NCBI RefSeq assembly: GCF_001902635.1 | Contig: NZ_MJAO01000001.1 | Coordinates: 186,001-250,000 of the forward strand | Length of the DNA stretch: 64,000 bases | Direction: 5' to 3' | Origin: Serratia marcescens | GTDB lineage: Bacteria; Pseudomonadota; Gammaproteobacteria; Enterobacterales; Enterobacteriaceae | Shown: positions 21,799 through 32,719 of the stretch, in pieces | Numbering within the stretch: position 1 is the first letter of the stretch | Layout of the letters: each line of letters starts with the position of its first letter | The notes under the pieces: generated by a model | Database searches by the model: none | What the model saw: only the letters and a program-made list of their open reading frames with translations | What the model was told of the DNA's origin: nothing | Program-made: the position numbers and the translations under genes

Positions 21799-24700
21799 TC
21801 AATCGTGCCGCGGTGGCGCCAGCACCTCACGGTTGCCGTTGTGCCCCTGCTCGCTGACGATGCCCTGCGCTTCCATCTGCTCGATGATGCGCGCAGCGCG
21901 GTTATAGCCGATACGGAACTGGCGCTGTACGCCGGAGATGGAAGCGCGGCGTTTATCCACCACGAAATCCACCGCCTGGTCAAATAGCGGATCCAGCTCT
22001 TCATCGCCGTCCATCCCGCCGCCGGCACCGCCCTCGCCGTCTTCGCCGCCGCTGAGAATGCCCTCTTTATATTGGGGCCGCTCGCGCGCTTTCCAATCCT
22101 TGACCACCGCGTGCACTTCCTGATCGCGCACGAATGCGCCATGTACGCGCACCGGGATCGAAGAGTTCGGCGCCAGATAGAGCATGTCACCCATACCCAG
22201 CAAGGATTCGGCACCGCCCTGATCGAGGATAGTGCGCGAGTCTATCTTGCTCGACACGGTAAAGGCGATACGCGTCGGGATATTGGCCTTAATCAGGCCG
22301 GTGATCACGTCCACCGACGGGCGCTGGGTCGCCAGCACCAGGTGGATACCCGCCGCACGCGCTTTCTGCGCCAGGCGAGCGATCAGCTCTTCGACCTTCT
22401 TGCCCACCGTCATGATCAGGTCGGCGAATTCGTCGACCATCACCACGATGTACGGCTCTTTCTCCAATACCGGCGGCGTGATGTCCATGCTGTCGGTCGG
22501 TTTCCAGAACGGATCCGGAATCGGACGCCCCATCGCTTCGGCCTGATCGACGCGCTCGTTGTAGCCGGCCAGGTTACGCACGCCCAGGGCGGACATCAGC
22601 TTGTAGCGGCGTTCCATCTCGCCCACGCACCAGCGCAGCGCGTTAGCGGCGTCTTTCATGTCGGTGACCACGTCGGTCAACAGGTGCGGGATGCCTTCGT
22701 AAACCGACAGCTCCAGCATTTTCGGGTCGATCATGATAAAGCGCACTTCTTTCGGCGTGGCTTTATACAGGATGCTCAGGATCATGGCGTTGACCCCGAC
22801 CGACTTACCGGAACCGGTGGTGCCGGCAACCAGCAAGTGCGGCATTTTGCCCAGATCGGCCACCACCGGTTCGCCGGAGATGTCTTTACCCAATACTATG
22901 GACAGCGGCGACGGGTTATCGCGGAACGCCGGGCAATCCAGCACTTCGCGCAGATACACCGTTTGACGCTTGGTGTTTGGCAACTCCAGGCCGACATAAG
23001 GCTTGCCGGGGATCACCTCCACCACGCGCACCGCTGAAGTCGACAGCGAACGTGCCAGATCGCGCGACAAGTTGGAAATGCGCGCCGCTTTAACGCCCGG
23101 CGCCAGATCCAGTTCAAAGCGAGTGATGACCGGCCCAGGCAGAATGTCCACCACGTCGGCTTTCACGCGGTAATCAGCCAGGCTGGCCTCCACCAGACGC
23201 GCCTTCTGCTCCAGCGCAAAGGAATCGACCGGCTCCACCTCTTTCGGCGCTTCGGTCAGCAGATCCAACGTCGGCAACGGCGTGGTCGGCTTTTGCAGCG
23301 GCAGATCGTTGCGCATCAGGAACGGGTGGATCAAGCTGTCCATCGCCGGGTGCTGCTCGGCCTGAGGTTGCTGAGGCTGTTGCTGTACCTGTTGCGCTGG
23401 CTGCTGATATTGCTGCTGCGACGGCTGTTGATACTTCTGCGGCTGCTGATACGGTTGCTGCTGCGGCTGTTGGTATTGTTGAGGTTGCTGAGGCTGGGCA
23501 ACCGGTGCCACAGGCTCAAACTGGCCAAACGGCACATCGTCCTCTTGCTCGCTTTGCTGTTCAATACGCTCTTCAAGCTGCGGCGACAGCGTGAACATCG
23601 GCTCGCTCGGGCCCTCGTCCACCAGATCCGTCATCGGTGAGAAGCTGAACGCATTGCGGGTATCGACAGGGTTGGCGGCCGGCACTTGCGGGGCAGGCTC
23701 TGGCTGACCGTAGCGCGCCTGTTGCTGCTCGGCGAATGCCTGACGCAGCGCGGCCTCTTGCCGCGCCTCTTCGTCGTCCTGCTGATAGCCTTCGCCATAG
23801 CGTTGGCTCTGCTGTTCGGCGAACGCCTTGCGCAGTTCAGCTTCCTGCAGGGCGCTCTCGTCATCTTGATCCGGCGTGTATTGCTCCGGCTCGTAGCTTT
23901 CGCCATAACGCTGGCTTTGCTGCTCGGCGAACGCCTGACGCAACGCGGCCTCCTGCAAGGCCTCTTCTTCTTGCGGGTTCACTGCCGTCGGCGGCAGAGA
24001 CTCTGCCTCAGCCTGACGCTGCTCCTGTTCGGCCGCACGCTGCGAAGGCAGCTTGATGCCGTAGGAAGCCAGCTCGCGACGGGTCGGGATACGCACCGGG
24101 TTCGGCCGCGGCAACTCCGGGCCGATACCCTGCTTAACCTGCGGGTTAGCGTCGCTGGTGGCCGTGAAGGCCGGCATAAAGGTCGCCGCTGCGGCGCCCG
24201 CAGCAGTAGCGGCTGCCGCGTCCAGCTGCGGCTTGGCGCCGCCGTTGGCGCTGAAACCACCTGAGCCGCTGACGTCGACGCTGTCGCGCTGCGCGGCAGT
24301 AAAATCAAAGGGAGAACGCGCCGGCGGCTGCGACGCAGCCGGCTCTTGCCAATTGCCCAGACGCGGCTCATCGTCATCCTGATAAGGATCGACAGGACGC
24401 GTCGCCTTCGGTGCCGGCGTTTCTTCCGGAATTTCGAAGGAGTACAGCGGCGGCGTGGCGTCTTGCACCGGTGCACTCACCGGCTGTTGGCTGACCGTGG
24501 CCGGCGCTGCCGGCGCAGGCGTCACCGCCTGTACGGCCACCGGGGCGGCGACAGGTTCATGTACTACGGCCGCAACGGCAGGTGCAGCAGGTGCCGCCTC
24601 AGGCTCATCATCATCGGCGCGCAGGCCGCTGAGCAACGGATCGACAGCGTCTTCCGCCGTCGCTTTGGCGCTTTCGGCGACCGAAGGCGCGGAGAACAGC

Positions 24701-25443
24701 ACGTCGTCATCGGCAACCGCAGCACCGGCGGCGGTCGCGGCAACCGCTGCGGCGGCCCCCTTCCCTGCCTGCTCCGGTTCGTCGTCAACGTACCGCTCGT
24801 CATCCTCGAAATAGCGCTCTTCGCGACGCGAACGGTTGGTCATCACCGTTGCGACGCCCAGCACCGCCCCGCCGATTTTCTCGGCGATCACCAGCCAGGA
24901 CCAGCCGGTAAACAGCGTCAGCCCCGCCGCCCACACGCACAGCAACGCCAGCGTGGCGCCGATGCCGTTGAACCACGGCAGCATGGCGTTGCTCAGCAGG
25001 CTGCCGATCACGCCGCCGGAGGCGAAGTAATAGAGATCGTCAACGTTCAGCGCCGCCAGCCCACAGGACGTGAGCACCAACGCCAGCGAGCCGATCAGGC
25101 GCAGGGAGAGTGCGAAATAGTCGATGTAGTCACTGCCGCCGCGTTGGCGATAGGCCGCCCAGCACAGGAGCAGCATGATCGGCGGTATCGCGTAGGCGAG
25201 TACCCCGAAGGTGAAGAACAGCGTGTCGGCCAACCAGGCCCCAACACCGCCGCCCAAATTGTGAATCGGCTCATGCCACGCGGTCTGCGACCAGCTTGGG
25301 TCAGACGGATTGAAGCTGACCAGCGCAGCCATGAGGTAAACGGCAAAAATCGCTACCACGATCAACACAGCCTCCAGCAAACGCCGGCCACTGCTGAGTC
25401 TTTTCAGGGTAACTTCTTTATCTTCTGTATATTCCTGGCTCAA
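21799..25443 (-). CDS. ftsK: DNA translocase FtsK
   Basis: Essential division protein that anchors to the septum and pumps DNA toward dif for XerCD resolution. 1214 aa (E. coli 1329, so the linker is shorter). Order: four membrane helices within about residues 20-190; long Ala/Pro/Glu-rich linker; three 30-35-residue repeats built on [15 protein letters not shown] (about residues 490-580); Gln/Pro-rich stretch (about 640-705); RecA-like motor from about residue 750 with Walker [14 protein letters not shown] near 876 and the [11 protein letters not shown] Walker B; C-terminal winged-helix gamma domain ([20 protein letters not shown]) that reads KOPS. The coding of the linker is low-complexity. 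Between lrp and lolA as in E. coli. Confidence 0.97.
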   Translation of the reverse strand: MSQEYTEDKEVTLKRLSSGRRLLEAVLIVVAIFAVYLMAALVSFNPSDPSWSQTAWHEPIHNLGGGVGAWLADTLFFTFGVLAYAIPPIMLLLCWAAYRQRGGSDYIDYFALSLRLIGSLALVLTSCGLAALNVDDLYYFASGGVIGSLLSNAMLPWFNGIGATLALLCVWAAGLTLFTGWSWLVIAEKIGGAVLGVATVMTNRSRREERYFEDDERYVDDEPEQAGKGAAAAVAATAAGAAVADDDVLFSAPSVAESAKATAEDAVDPLLSGLRADDDEPEAAPAAPAVAAVVHEPVAAPVAVQAVTPAPAAPATVSQQPVSAPVQDATPPLYSFEIPEETPAPKATRPVDPYQDDDEPRLGNWQEPAASQPPARSPFDFTAAQRDSVDVSGSGGFSANGGAKPQLDAAAATAAGAAAATFMPAFTATSDANPQVKQGIGPELPRPNPVRIPTRRELASYGIKLPSQRAAEQEQRQAEAESLPPTAVNPQEEEALQEAALRQAFAEQQSQRYGESYEPEQYTPDQDDESALQEAELRKAFAEQQSQRYGEGYQQDDEEARQEAALRQAFAEQQQARYGQPEPAPQVPAANPVDTRNAFSFSPMTDLVDEGPSEPMFTLSPQLEERIEQQSEQEDDVPFGQFEPVAPVAQPQQPQQYQQPQQQPYQQPQKYQQPSQQQYQQPAQQVQQQPQQPQAEQHPAMDSLIHPFLMRNDLPLQKPTTPLPTLDLLTEAPKEVEPVDSFALEQKARLVEASLADYRVKADVVDILPGPVITRFELDLAPGVKAARISNLSRDLARSLSTSAVRVVEVIPGKPYVGLELPNTKRQTVYLREVLDCPAFRDNPSPLSIVLGKDISGEPVVADLGKMPHLLVAGTTGSGKSVGVNAMILSILYKATPKEVRFIMIDPKMLELSVYEGIPHLLTDVVTDMKDAANALRWCVGEMERRYKLMSALGVRNLAGYNERVDQAEAMGRPIPDPFWKPTDSMDITPPVLEKEPYIVVMVDEFADLIMTVGKKVEELIARLAQKARAAGIHLVLATQRPSVDVITGLIKANIPTRIAFTVSSKIDSRTILDQGGAESLLGMGDMLYLAPNSSIPVRVHGAFVRDQEVHAVVKDWKARERPQYKEGILSGGEDGEGGAGGGMDGDEELDPLFDQAVDFVVDKRRASISGVQRQFRIGYNRAARIIEQMEAQGIVSEQGHNGNREVLAPPRHD

Positions 25444-25563
25444 GAAAGGCTCTCCAGGTTCCTGTTAGCTGACATAGCAACAGCGCCGAGAAGCTTCCCC
25501 GGCGCCGAAACTGTATGAATAAACAGGAGTGTAACCAATTTAATCAGGTTTTGCACCTGCACC

Positions 25564-26058
25564 TTACCGTGTTTTGATAACCAGACGGTTACTCTGTTTC
25601 ACTTCTTCCATCACTACGTAGGTACGGGTGTCGTTAACCCCCGGCAAACGCAGCAAGGTTTCGCCCAGCAGTTTGCGGTAAGCCGACATGTCCGGTACGC
25701 GGGTTTTCAACAGGTAGTCGAAATCACCGGAAACCAGATGACACTCCTGAATCTCTTCAAGCTTCTGCACAGCCGAGTTGAATTGCTCAAACACATCCGG
25801 CGCGCCGCGGTTCAGCGTGATCTCCACGAAAACCAGCAGGGACGCATCCAGATAATGCGGGTTGAGCAATGCGGTATAGCCATGAATGAAACCCTGGCGC
25901 TCGAGACGGCGCACGCGTTCTAAACATGGTGTCGGGGATAACCCCACGCGCTTCGAAAGCTCGACGTTCGAAATACGCCCATCCTTCTGCAGCTCATTCA
26001 GGATGTTGCGGTCGATACGGTCAAGATCTTTACCCGGGCGTTTCTTGTTGTCTGCCAT
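25564..26058 (-). CDS. lrp: Leucine-responsive regulatory protein Lrp
   Basis: Global Lrp/AsnC-family regulator of amino-acid metabolism and pili, modulated by leucine. 164 aa from ATG 26058, almost identical to E. coli Lrp (starts MADNKKRPGKDLDRIDRNIL). The frame extends 13 codons upstream without similarity. N-terminal helix-turn-helix around residues 30-55 (ISNVELSKRVGLSPTPCLER), then the RAM ligand/oligomer domain. Divergent from trxB across a 654-bp gap, in keeping with the long lrp leader known in E. coli. Confidence 0.97.
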   Translation of the reverse strand: MADNKKRPGKDLDRIDRNILNELQKDGRISNVELSKRVGLSPTPCLERVRRLERQGFIHGYTALLNPHYLDASLLVFVEITLNRGAPDVFEQFNSAVQKLEEIQECHLVSGDFDYLLKTRVPDMSAYRKLLGETLLRLPGVNDTRTYVVMEEVKQSNRLVIKTR

Positions 26059-27684
<1,626 letters not shown>

Positions 27685-27702
27685 GACTTTAACGTTATCA
27701 GC

Positions 27703-27730
27703 AAAAAGCGGCTCTCGGGCCGCTTTTTTT
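27703..27730 (+). terminator. Rho-independent terminator of trxB
   Basis: AAAAAGCGGC - TCTCGG - GCCGCTTTTTTT; perfect stem and T7 tract 19 bp after the stop. Confidence 0.92.
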
Positions 27731-27924
27731 GTCCCTTCCTTCCGCACTCTCCCCCTCACGTCTGTTATAGCCACATTTGGCTGCTTTATTATTTTCAGTC
27801 TGCCGGGTGACGAGGTAACATGAGCCCTCGCTTGTTTGTCGCCGATTGCGCCAAACACTATTATTTAACAGTACGTTAACCCAGTCCGTAACAAACGGGC
27901 GCCGGCGACGCAGACGCATATCTG

Positions 27925-29691
27925 ATGAAAAAAACCAGACAGCAACAGTTAACCCGTTGGCTTAAAACCCAGAGTTCGTTAGCGCAGCGTTGGCTGCGCC
28001 TTTCCATGCTGTTGGGGTTATTCAGCGGCCTGCTGATCGTGGCGCAGGCCTGGCTGCTGGCCAGCCTGCTGCACGCCCTGATTATCGAGCATACCCCGCG
28101 CGAACAGCTGATCCCTTCGTTCATCTGGCTGGCCGCCGCGTTCGCGCTGCGGGCGCTGTTGAGCTGGCTGCGGGAACGCGTCGGTTTCCTGTGCGGCCAG
28201 GTGATCCGCCAGCGTATGCGCCAACAGGTGCTGGATAAGCTCCAGCAGCTCGGCCCGGCCTGGATCCAGGGCAAACCGGCGGGCAGTTGGGCCAGTATCA
28301 TCGTCGAGCAGATCGAGGATATGCAGGACTATTACTCGCGCTACCTGCCGCAGATGTATCTGGCGGTCTTCATCCCGCTGCTGATCCTGATCGCCGTCTT
28401 CCCAATCAACTGGGCCGCCGGCATCATTCTGCTGGCGACCGCGCCGCTGATCCCGCTGTTTATGGCGCTGGTCGGTATGGGGGCTGCCGACGCCAACCGC
28501 CGCAACTTCGTGGCGCTGGCGAGATTGAGCGGCAACTTCCTCGACCGCCTGCGCGGCCTGGACACCCTGCGGCTGTTCGATCGCGCGCAGGCCGAAACCG
28601 CGCAGATCGCCAAATCTTCCGAAGATTTCCGCAGCCGCACCATGGAAGTGCTGCGTCTGGCCTTCCTCTCTTCCGGCGTGCTGGAGTTCTTCGCCTCTAT
28701 CTCCATCGCCGTGGTGGCGGTGTACTTCGGCTTTTCTTACCTCGGCGAACTCAACTTCGGCAGCTACGGCCTCGGCGTGACGCTGTTTTCCGGTTTTCTG
28801 GTGTTGATTCTGGCGCCGGAGTTTTTCCAACCGCTGCGCGATCTCGGCACCTTCTATCATGCCAAAGCACAGGCGATCGGCGCGGCGGAAGCGCTGGAAA
28901 CCTTCCTCAGCGCCGAAGGCGAGCAGATGGGCAACGGCACGCGGCAGCTGCCCGCCGATCAACCGCTGACGCTGCAGGCGAACGAGTTGGAAATCCTGTC
29001 GCCGAACGGCGTGCTGCTGGCCGGGCCGCTGAGTTTTACCCTGCAACCGCAACAGCGCGTGGCGCTGGTCGGGCTGAGCGGCGCCGGTAAAAGCTCGCTG
29101 CTCAACCTGCTGCTCGGCTTCCTGCCCTATCGCGGGTCACTGACCGTCAACGGCATCGAGCTACGCGAACTGTCCGCCGAAACCTGGCGCCAACAGCTGA
29201 GCTGGGTCGGGCAGAACCCGCACCTGCCGGCGCAAACCTTGCGCACCAATATCCTGCTGGGCTGCCCGCAGGCCAGTGAAGCGCAGCTGCAGCAGGCGGT
29301 GGAACACGCCTACGTCAGCGAACTGCGGCCCTATCTGCCGCAGGGGCTCGACACCGAAGTGGGCGACAACGCCGCCCGCCTGTCAGTCGGCCAGGCACAG
29401 CGCGTGGCGGTCGCCCGGGCGCTGATCGGCCCGCGCCGCCTGCTGCTGCTGGATGAACCGGCCGCCAGCCTTGACGCCCACAGCGAACAACGGGTGATGC
29501 AGGCGCTGAGCGCCGCTTCGCATCAGCAAACCACCCTGCTGGTGACGCACCAGTTGGAAGACACCGAAGACTACGACCAGATTTGGGTGATGGACAACGG
29601 GCGCATCGTGCAACAGGGCGACTACGCCACCCTCAGCGCTCAGCCAGGCCTGTTCGCCACGCTGATCGCCCATCGCCGCGGGGAGCTTTAA
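27925..29691 (+). CDS. cydD: Heterodimeric glutathione/cysteine ABC exporter subunit CydD
   Basis: With CydC forms an inner-membrane ABC transporter that exports cysteine and glutathione and is needed for haem insertion into cytochrome bd. 588 aa, same as E. coli. Six membrane helices in the first about 330 residues, including GPAWIQGKPAGSWASIIVEQ; ATPase domain with Walker A GLSGAGKSS (about residue 385), signature LSVGQAQRVA and Walker B LLLLDEPAASLD. The stop is 2 bp before the cydC ATG, so the two are translationally coupled. Confidence 0.96.
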   Translation: MKKTRQQQLTRWLKTQSSLAQRWLRLSMLLGLFSGLLIVAQAWLLASLLHALIIEHTPREQLIPSFIWLAAAFALRALLSWLRERVGFLCGQVIRQRMRQQVLDKLQQLGPAWIQGKPAGSWASIIVEQIEDMQDYYSRYLPQMYLAVFIPLLILIAVFPINWAAGIILLATAPLIPLFMALVGMGAADANRRNFVALARLSGNFLDRLRGLDTLRLFDRAQAETAQIAKSSEDFRSRTMEVLRLAFLSSGVLEFFASISIAVVAVYFGFSYLGELNFGSYGLGVTLFSGFLVLILAPEFFQPLRDLGTFYHAKAQAIGAAEALETFLSAEGEQMGNGTRQLPADQPLTLQANELEILSPNGVLLAGPLSFTLQPQQRVALVGLSGAGKSSLLNLLLGFLPYRGSLTVNGIELRELSAETWRQQLSWVGQNPHLPAQTLRTNILLGCPQASEAQLQQAVEHAYVSELRPYLPQGLDTEVGDNAARLSVGQAQRVAVARALIGPRRLLLLDEPAASLDAHSEQRVMQALSAASHQQTTLLVTHQLEDTEDYDQIWVMDNGRIVQQGDYATLSAQPGLFATLIAHRRGEL

Positions 29692-29693
29692 TC

Positions 29694-31433
29694 ATGCGCG
29701 TTTTACTGCCGTTTCTGGCGTTGTATCGCCGCCATAGCCTGCTGATTAGCCTGGGCATCCTTTTGGCGATCGTCACCCTACTGGCCAGCATCGGCCTGCT
29801 GGCGCTGTCCGGCTGGTTCCTGGCCGCCTCTTCGCTGGCCGGATTGGCGGGCCTGCTGACCTTCAACTACATGCTGCCGGCCGCCGGCGTGCGCGGCGCG
29901 GCGATCTTCCGCACCGCCGGGCGCTACGCCGAGCGCGTGGTCAGCCACGACGCCACCTTCCGTGTGCTGTCGCATCTGCGGGTGTTCACCTTCAGCAAGA
30001 TCCTGCCGCTGACGCCGGGCGGCATCGCCCGTTTCCGCCAGGCCGACCTGCTCAACCGCCTGGTGGCGGACGTGGACACGCTGGATCACCTGTATCTGCG
30101 GGTGATCTCGCCGCTGATCAGCGCGGCGGTGGTGATCCTGGTGGTCACCTACGGCCTGAGTTGGCTGGATCCCGCGCTCGCCCTGACGCTGGGCGGCATT
30201 CTGCTACTGTTGCTGCTGCTGGTGCCGCCGGTGTTTTATCGCGCCGGCAAACCGATCGGCGGCCAGCTCACCGCCCTGCGTGGCCAATACCGCACCGACC
30301 TGACCGCCTGGCTGCAGGGGCAGGCGGAGCTGGTGGTGTTCGGCGCCGTCAACGACTTCCGCCATACGCTGAACGCCACCGAACAACTGTGGCAACGCCG
30401 CCAGTGGCAGCAGGCCTCGCTGAGCGGCAAGGCGCAGGCGTTGATGATCCTCGCCAGCGGATTGACGGTGACGCTGCTGCTGTGGCTGACCGCCGCCGGC
30501 ATCGGCGGCGATACCCAGCCCGGCGCGCTGATCGCACTGTTTGTCTTCGCCGCGCTGGCGTCGTTCGAAGCGCTGATGCCGGTCGCCGGTGCCTTCCAGC
30601 ACCTCGGGCAGGTGCTCGCCTCGGCCACGCGCGTTAAACAGATCATCGATCGCCAGCCGGAAGTCACCTTCCCGGCCGCCGGCCCCGCCGCCGCCGATCG
30701 GGCTCAGCTTAGCCTGCAGCAGCTGAGTTTCACCTACCCCGATCAGCCGCAGCCGGTGCTGCGCGACGTCACCCTTGAGATCGCGGCCGGTGAACACATC
30801 GCCTTGCTCGGCCGTACCGGCTGCGGCAAGTCCACCCTGCTGCAGCTGTTGACCCGCGCCTGGCGTACCGACGGCGGCAAAATTCTGCTCAACGGCGAAC
30901 CGCTGGAGGATTATGATGAAACCACATTGCGTCGGATGACCACGGTCGTCAGCCAGCGGGTGCATATCTTCAGCGATACGCTGCGGGAAAACCTGCGGCT
31001 GGCCGCGCCGGATGCCGACGACGCTCGCCTGATCGAGGTGTTGCAGCAGGTAGGGCTGAGCAAACTGCTGGACAGCGACGGCGGACTGAACGCCTGGCTG
31101 GGAGAAGGCGGCCGGCAGCTGTCCGGCGGTGAACAGCGCCGCCTGGGCATCGCCCGCGCGCTGCTGCACCCTGCCCCGCTGTTGCTGCTCGACGAGCCGA
31201 CCGAAGGGCTGGACGCCGAGACCGAACAGCAGATCCTGGCGCTGCTGCGCCGGCATTGTCAGGGCAAAACGCTGATCCTGGTGACGCACCGTTTGTACGG
31301 TCTGGAGCATCTCGACCGTATTTGTGTGATGGATGGCGGCCAGATTGTCGAACAGGGCGATCATGCGACCCTGATGCGACAGCAGGGCCGCTATGCCCGC
31401 TTTCGCAACCGTATCAGCAACCTGGCGCCGTAA
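29694..31433 (+). CDS. cydC: Heterodimeric glutathione/cysteine ABC exporter subunit CydC
   Basis: Partner of CydD. 579 aa (E. coli 573) from ATG 29694; a longer frame from 29583 only reads antisense-like sequence inside cydD. N-terminal hydrophobic region with LSGWFLAASSLAGLAGLL; ATPase domain with Walker A GRTGCGKSTLLQLL (about residue 376), signature LSGGEQRRLGIARALL and Walker B LLLLDEPTEGLD. SD GGGAGC at the cydD end. Followed after 29 bp by aat, so cydDC-aat may be read through. Confidence 0.96.
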   Translation: MRVLLPFLALYRRHSLLISLGILLAIVTLLASIGLLALSGWFLAASSLAGLAGLLTFNYMLPAAGVRGAAIFRTAGRYAERVVSHDATFRVLSHLRVFTFSKILPLTPGGIARFRQADLLNRLVADVDTLDHLYLRVISPLISAAVVILVVTYGLSWLDPALALTLGGILLLLLLLVPPVFYRAGKPIGGQLTALRGQYRTDLTAWLQGQAELVVFGAVNDFRHTLNATEQLWQRRQWQQASLSGKAQALMILASGLTVTLLLWLTAAGIGGDTQPGALIALFVFAALASFEALMPVAGAFQHLGQVLASATRVKQIIDRQPEVTFPAAGPAAADRAQLSLQQLSFTYPDQPQPVLRDVTLEIAAGEHIALLGRTGCGKSTLLQLLTRAWRTDGGKILLNGEPLEDYDETTLRRMTTVVSQRVHIFSDTLRENLRLAAPDADDARLIEVLQQVGLSKLLDSDGGLNAWLGEGGRQLSGGEQRRLGIARALLHPAPLLLLDEPTEGLDAETEQQILALLRRHCQGKTLILVTHRLYGLEHLDRICVMDGGQIVEQGDHATLMRQQGRYARFRNRISNLAP

Positions 31434-31462
31434 TCGGCCCGTAGAGGACGCAGAGACCCTGT

Positions 31463-32188
31463 ATGCGCATCGTTAAGCTTTCTCCGCAGTCATTGGCGTT
31501 TCCCTCGCCTGAGGGCGCCCTGCGCGATCCCAACGGCCTGTTGGCTATCGGCGGCGACCTCACGGCGCCGCGGCTGCTGGCGGCCTACGAGCGCGGCATC
31601 TTCCCCTGGTATTCGCCGGGGGAAGCGATTCTGTGGTGGTCGCCCGATCCGCGTGCGGTGTTGTTTCCGACCGAGTTTCATCTGAACCGCAGCCTGAAGC
31701 GCTTTCTGCGCCACGATCCGTTTCGCATCACGCTCAATCACGACTTCGCCGCGGTGATCGCCGCCTGCGCCCACCGCCCGGATGAAGGCACCTGGATCGG
31801 CCCGGAGGTACAGCGCGCCTATTTGCATCTGCACCGTCTCGGCTACGCGCACTCAATAGAGGTATGGCAGGATGATCAACTGGTCGGCGGCATGTATGGC
31901 GTGGCGCAGGGGGCGTTGTTCTGCGGTGAATCGATGTTCAGCCGCGTCACCAATGCCTCCAAATGCGCATTGATGGCGTTTTGCCGTCATTTTGCCGCTT
32001 ATGGCGGGGAATTGATTGACTGCCAGGTGCTGAACGCTCACACTGCCCGCCTTGGTGCGCGCGAAATTCCGCGCCGTCAATTTTTGCAGCAGCTCAGCAC
32101 CCTTCAACGGCGGCCCCTGGCGCCGGCGTGCTGGGAGCCGCAAGTCATATCCCCACAGCCGGTTGAACCACCCTCCCCAGCAAACTAA
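31463..32188 (+). CDS. aat: Leucyl/phenylalanyl-tRNA--protein transferase
   Basis: Adds Leu or Phe from aminoacyl-tRNA to N-terminal Arg/Lys of proteins, creating N-degrons recognised by ClpS. 241 aa (E. coli 234). Characteristic [20 protein letters not shown], then [26 protein letters not shown], and a C-terminal core with [19 protein letters not shown] and SKCALMAFC. Its place between cydC and infA matches E. coli, and clpA/clpS, which act downstream of it in the N-end rule, are close by. The C-terminal tail is longer and proline-rich. Confidence 0.96.
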   Translation: MRIVKLSPQSLAFPSPEGALRDPNGLLAIGGDLTAPRLLAAYERGIFPWYSPGEAILWWSPDPRAVLFPTEFHLNRSLKRFLRHDPFRITLNHDFAAVIAACAHRPDEGTWIGPEVQRAYLHLHRLGYAHSIEVWQDDQLVGGMYGVAQGALFCGESMFSRVTNASKCALMAFCRHFAAYGGELIDCQVLNAHTARLGAREIPRRQFLQQLSTLQRRPLAPACWEPQVISPQPVEPPSPAN

Positions 32189-32275
32189 TTGGTGGAAACG
32201 GTGCAATGTTCACCGACACATCTTTACATAATGGGGGTTTTTCGGCATTATCTTGCCGGTTAAAAACTAAGGTAG

Positions 32276-32512
<237 letters not shown>

Positions 32513-32563
32513 TCGGCTCACCGCGCGCCACACGCTGGCGGCATCGAGGATGTAATCCCTCGG

Positions 32564-32636
32564 GAGCCCTTTCCGTTTACCCCCGCAGCGACGTTACACA
32601 ACGGGTTGCAGGTGCGCAGGTAAACTGAGAGGGCTC
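32564..32636 (+). other. Structured element between infA and clpA
   Basis: Long imperfect hairpin: GAGCCCT (32564-32570) pairs with AGGGCTC (32630-32636); GTTTACC (32575-32581) pairs with GGTAAAC (32619-32625); inside, CGTT (32592-32595) pairs with AACG (32600-32603). The 4x4 internal loop and nested stem recall a folded RNA, and TCGTTTCTGTTGT follows. It lacks a TTCGA T-arm, so it is not a tRNA. It may be an infA terminator or small RNA; unassigned. Confidence 0.4.
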
Positions 32637-32668
32637 ACTCGTTTCTGTTGTACGGTGAATCTCACCCA

Positions 32669-32705
32669 TAAAAAAAAAGCGATGCCGAAGCATCGCTTTT
32701 TCTTT
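32669..32705. terminator. Bidirectional terminator at the 3' end of clpA
   Basis: AAAAAGCGATGC - CGAA - GCATCGCTTTTT with A9 on the left and T6 on the right; works for clpA (minus) and for transcripts from infA (plus). Confidence 0.92.
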
Positions 32706-32719
32706 GCCTGAACGCGGCC

